Part shown: piece after piece, positions 32,605 through 33,442 of the stretch
Layout: each line of letters opens with the position of its first letter
How positions within the stretch are numbered: position 1 is the first letter of the stretch
Source of the DNA: a virus
Reading direction: 5' to 3' (one strand)
DNA length: 33,442 bases
IMG/VR virus record: IMGVR_UViG_3300044634_001740
Coordinates: 1 to 33,442 of that record
Translations under genes and position numbers: made by a program
The notes under the pieces: generated by a model
Databases searched by the model: none
Told to the model about the DNA's origin: nothing
The model's input: only the letters and a program-made list of their open reading frames with translations

Positions 32605-32635
32605 TTTGTTTTTATGGGAATAGCTTGTATATTTG
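32605..32635 (+). promoter_or_regulatory. Promoter P3 (TTTG-N19-TATATTTG)
   Basis: TTTG (32605-32608) and TATATTTG (32628-32635), 19 bases apart. The sequence from AAATTTGTTTTTAT through ATTTGCATATCG repeats the promoter at 29048 nearly base for base. It drives the small genes from 32678 and probably the recombination genes across the join. Confidence 0.85.
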
Positions 32636-32677
32636 CATATCGAAATTAATTAACAAACAATTTAAAAAATAGAAATT

Positions 32678-32839
32678 ATGATAACTTTAAAAGTAACAAG
32701 ACACAAAGGAACAGAAGTTGAAGAAATTATGTTTGAATTTACTGCTAAAACTAAAAAAGAAGTTAATGCAGAATTTGTAAAAAAACAAGGTTGGATGTAT
32801 AAAGATAAAAACAGAACTTATGAATATATTAAAAACTAA
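32678..32839 (+). CDS. Small basic hypothetical protein
   Basis: This 53-residue protein (begins MITLKVTRHKGTEVEEI) is rich in Lys and Glu and has no recognised family. It is the first frame after promoter P3, with a leader of about 40 bases. The length and composition suggest an early-expressed regulator or inhibitor, but nothing shows this. Confidence 0.6.
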   Translation: MITLKVTRHKGTEVEEIMFEFTAKTKKEVNAEFVKKQGWMYKDKNRTYEYIKN

Positions 32840-32927
32840 AAAGAAAAAAGAAACGAGAGGGGGCAAACGCTCCTTCTCTGGTCGTAAAAAAGCAGACTAC
32901 GAAACAAAAACAATTGCCTTTAGATAA
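32820..32927 (+). CDS. Very small basic protein, RHH-type N-terminus only
   Basis: This 35-residue frame overlaps the preceding gene by 20 bases and contains TRGGKRSFSGRKKADYETKT, the Arg/Gly/Lys lead-in found at the start of many Bacteroidota ribbon-helix-helix proteins, then stops at TIAFR. The expected fold is absent. It is either a genuine short basic peptide or the remnant of a longer gene. Confidence 0.45.
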   Translation: MNILKTKKKKETRGGKRSFSGRKKADYETKTIAFR

Positions 32928-32955
32928 TTAATTAACAAACAAAAACAAAACAAAA

Positions 32956-33234
32956 ATGGAAACTTTAGAAAACTACGAAGTAAAGATGCAAGGCATTAGT
33001 TACTTTATTGATTGCACTATCTTTGAAAATTCAGATGGCACAATGGGCGAAATAGAATTTAAAAAAGTAGAAGTTGAGGACTTGAATGGGGATGAAGGGT
33101 TTATTGAAATAACAGACCCTATGACGTTGCAAGTTTTAAAAGAAATTATAAAAATTGATTTTGATGACAAGTTCCGAGATTTAGAACAGGAAAGTCACAT
33201 TCGATTTTTAGACAAATTATGGAACGAAAGATAA
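32956..33234 (+). CDS. Small acidic hypothetical protein
   Basis: This 92-residue Asp/Glu-rich protein (EIEFKKVEVEDLNGDEGFIE) lies just upstream of the annealing-protein gene, behind an A-rich leader. The acidic nature could suit a DNA mimic or a partner of the annealing protein, but no family was recognised. Confidence 0.6.
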   Translation: METLENYEVKMQGISYFIDCTIFENSDGTMGEIEFKKVEVEDLNGDEGFIEITDPMTLQVLKEIIKIDFDDKFRDLEQESHIRFLDKLWNER

Positions 33235-33260
33235 TTATTAACAAAACAAAATAAAACAAA

Positions 33261-33442
33261 ATGAAACAACTTGCAACCCTCCCCAGCTATGAAGATTTAA
33301 TTAGCGATTTGAGCACTGCTAAACAAGCAGACCAGCTGAATGTATTACTCAATCAAAACCCTCCCGAAAAGTGGGTTAAAAAGCATCCATTCATTAAAGA
33401 TTACAACTATCTACCAATTGACAAAGTAGAATTTCTTTTGAA
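33261..33442 (+). CDS. Rad52/Sak-like annealing protein, N-terminal part (continues at base 1)
   Basis: The ATG at 33261 follows an A-rich leader (AAAACAAAATAAAACAAA). The frame runs to the end of the window and, after the 127-base overlap, continues at base 1, ending at 614. This part contributes MKQLATLPSYEDLISDLSTA and the segment EKWVKKHPFIKDYNYLPIDK, which are conserved in the related phage proteins. Confidence 0.75.
   Translation, partial: MKQLATLPSYEDLISDLSTAKQADQLNVLLNQNPPEKWVKKHPFIKDYNYLPIDKVEFLL
33316..33442. repeat. Direct terminal repeat, right copy (assembly overlap)
   Basis: Identical to bases 1-127. See the left copy: this is read as the overlap of a closed circular assembly. 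Confidence 0.9.

Noticed and set aside
1-33442. CRISPR array, insertion sequence, integrase or tRNA gene
   Set aside because: No regularly spaced repeats, transposase motifs, tyrosine or serine recombinase motifs, or cloverleaf were seen on either strand.

Overview
The window is one complete, circularly closing genome of a tailed phage of a Bacteroidota host, most likely a flavobacterium. The first 127 bases (1-127) are repeated exactly as the last 127 (33316-33442), and one gene reads across that join, so the unit genome is about 33,315 bp. Host evidence: the DNA is AT-rich, leaders are A-rich without Shine-Dalgarno sites, and promoters follow the Bacteroidota form TTTG-N18/19-TAnnTTTG. No integrase was seen.

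There are two divergent arms that start near 29.0 kb and converge near 4.29 kb. The rightward arm (29117 through the join to 4291) carries early and replication genes: a probable replication protein, small proteins, a Cro/CI-like protein, a stand-alone DnaA domain IV, a tail-assembly-chaperone-like gene, a Rad52-like annealing protein with a YqaJ-type exonuclease, and a metallophosphoesterase. The leftward arm (28978 down to 4288) carries a VRR-NUC nuclease, a GC-rich structured RNA candidate, a DUF559 nuclease, a ParB-methyltransferase, the terminase, tail genes, tape measure, protease/scaffold, major capsid protein, tail tube candidate, three glycosyltransferases, portal, fibre, and a lysis cassette of membrane proteins, lysozyme and spanin-like genes.

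The most striking observation is three genes that need a -1 frameshift, each at a 9-nt homopolymer with an in-phase slippery heptamer: the large terminase (A_AAA_AAG, 25484-25492), a GT25 glycosyltransferase (A_AAA_AAG, 11509-11517) and a tail-chaperone-like gene (U_UUU_UUG, 32297-32305). Other 9-10 nt runs in coding sequence (5591-5600, 16388-16396, 20866-20874) keep frame, so general homopolymer miscalling is a weaker explanation, although not excluded.

Other points: an approximately 220-nt multi-helix, GC-rich noncoding segment upstream of the packaging genes, preceded by a terminator with a possible antiterminator; three copies of a promoter conserved well beyond the usual boxes; two long stem-loop elements that both begin at a TAACGG stop-codon junction; and a plus-strand two-gene cassette inside the late block. 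All identifications come from reading motifs by eye; no database search was run.
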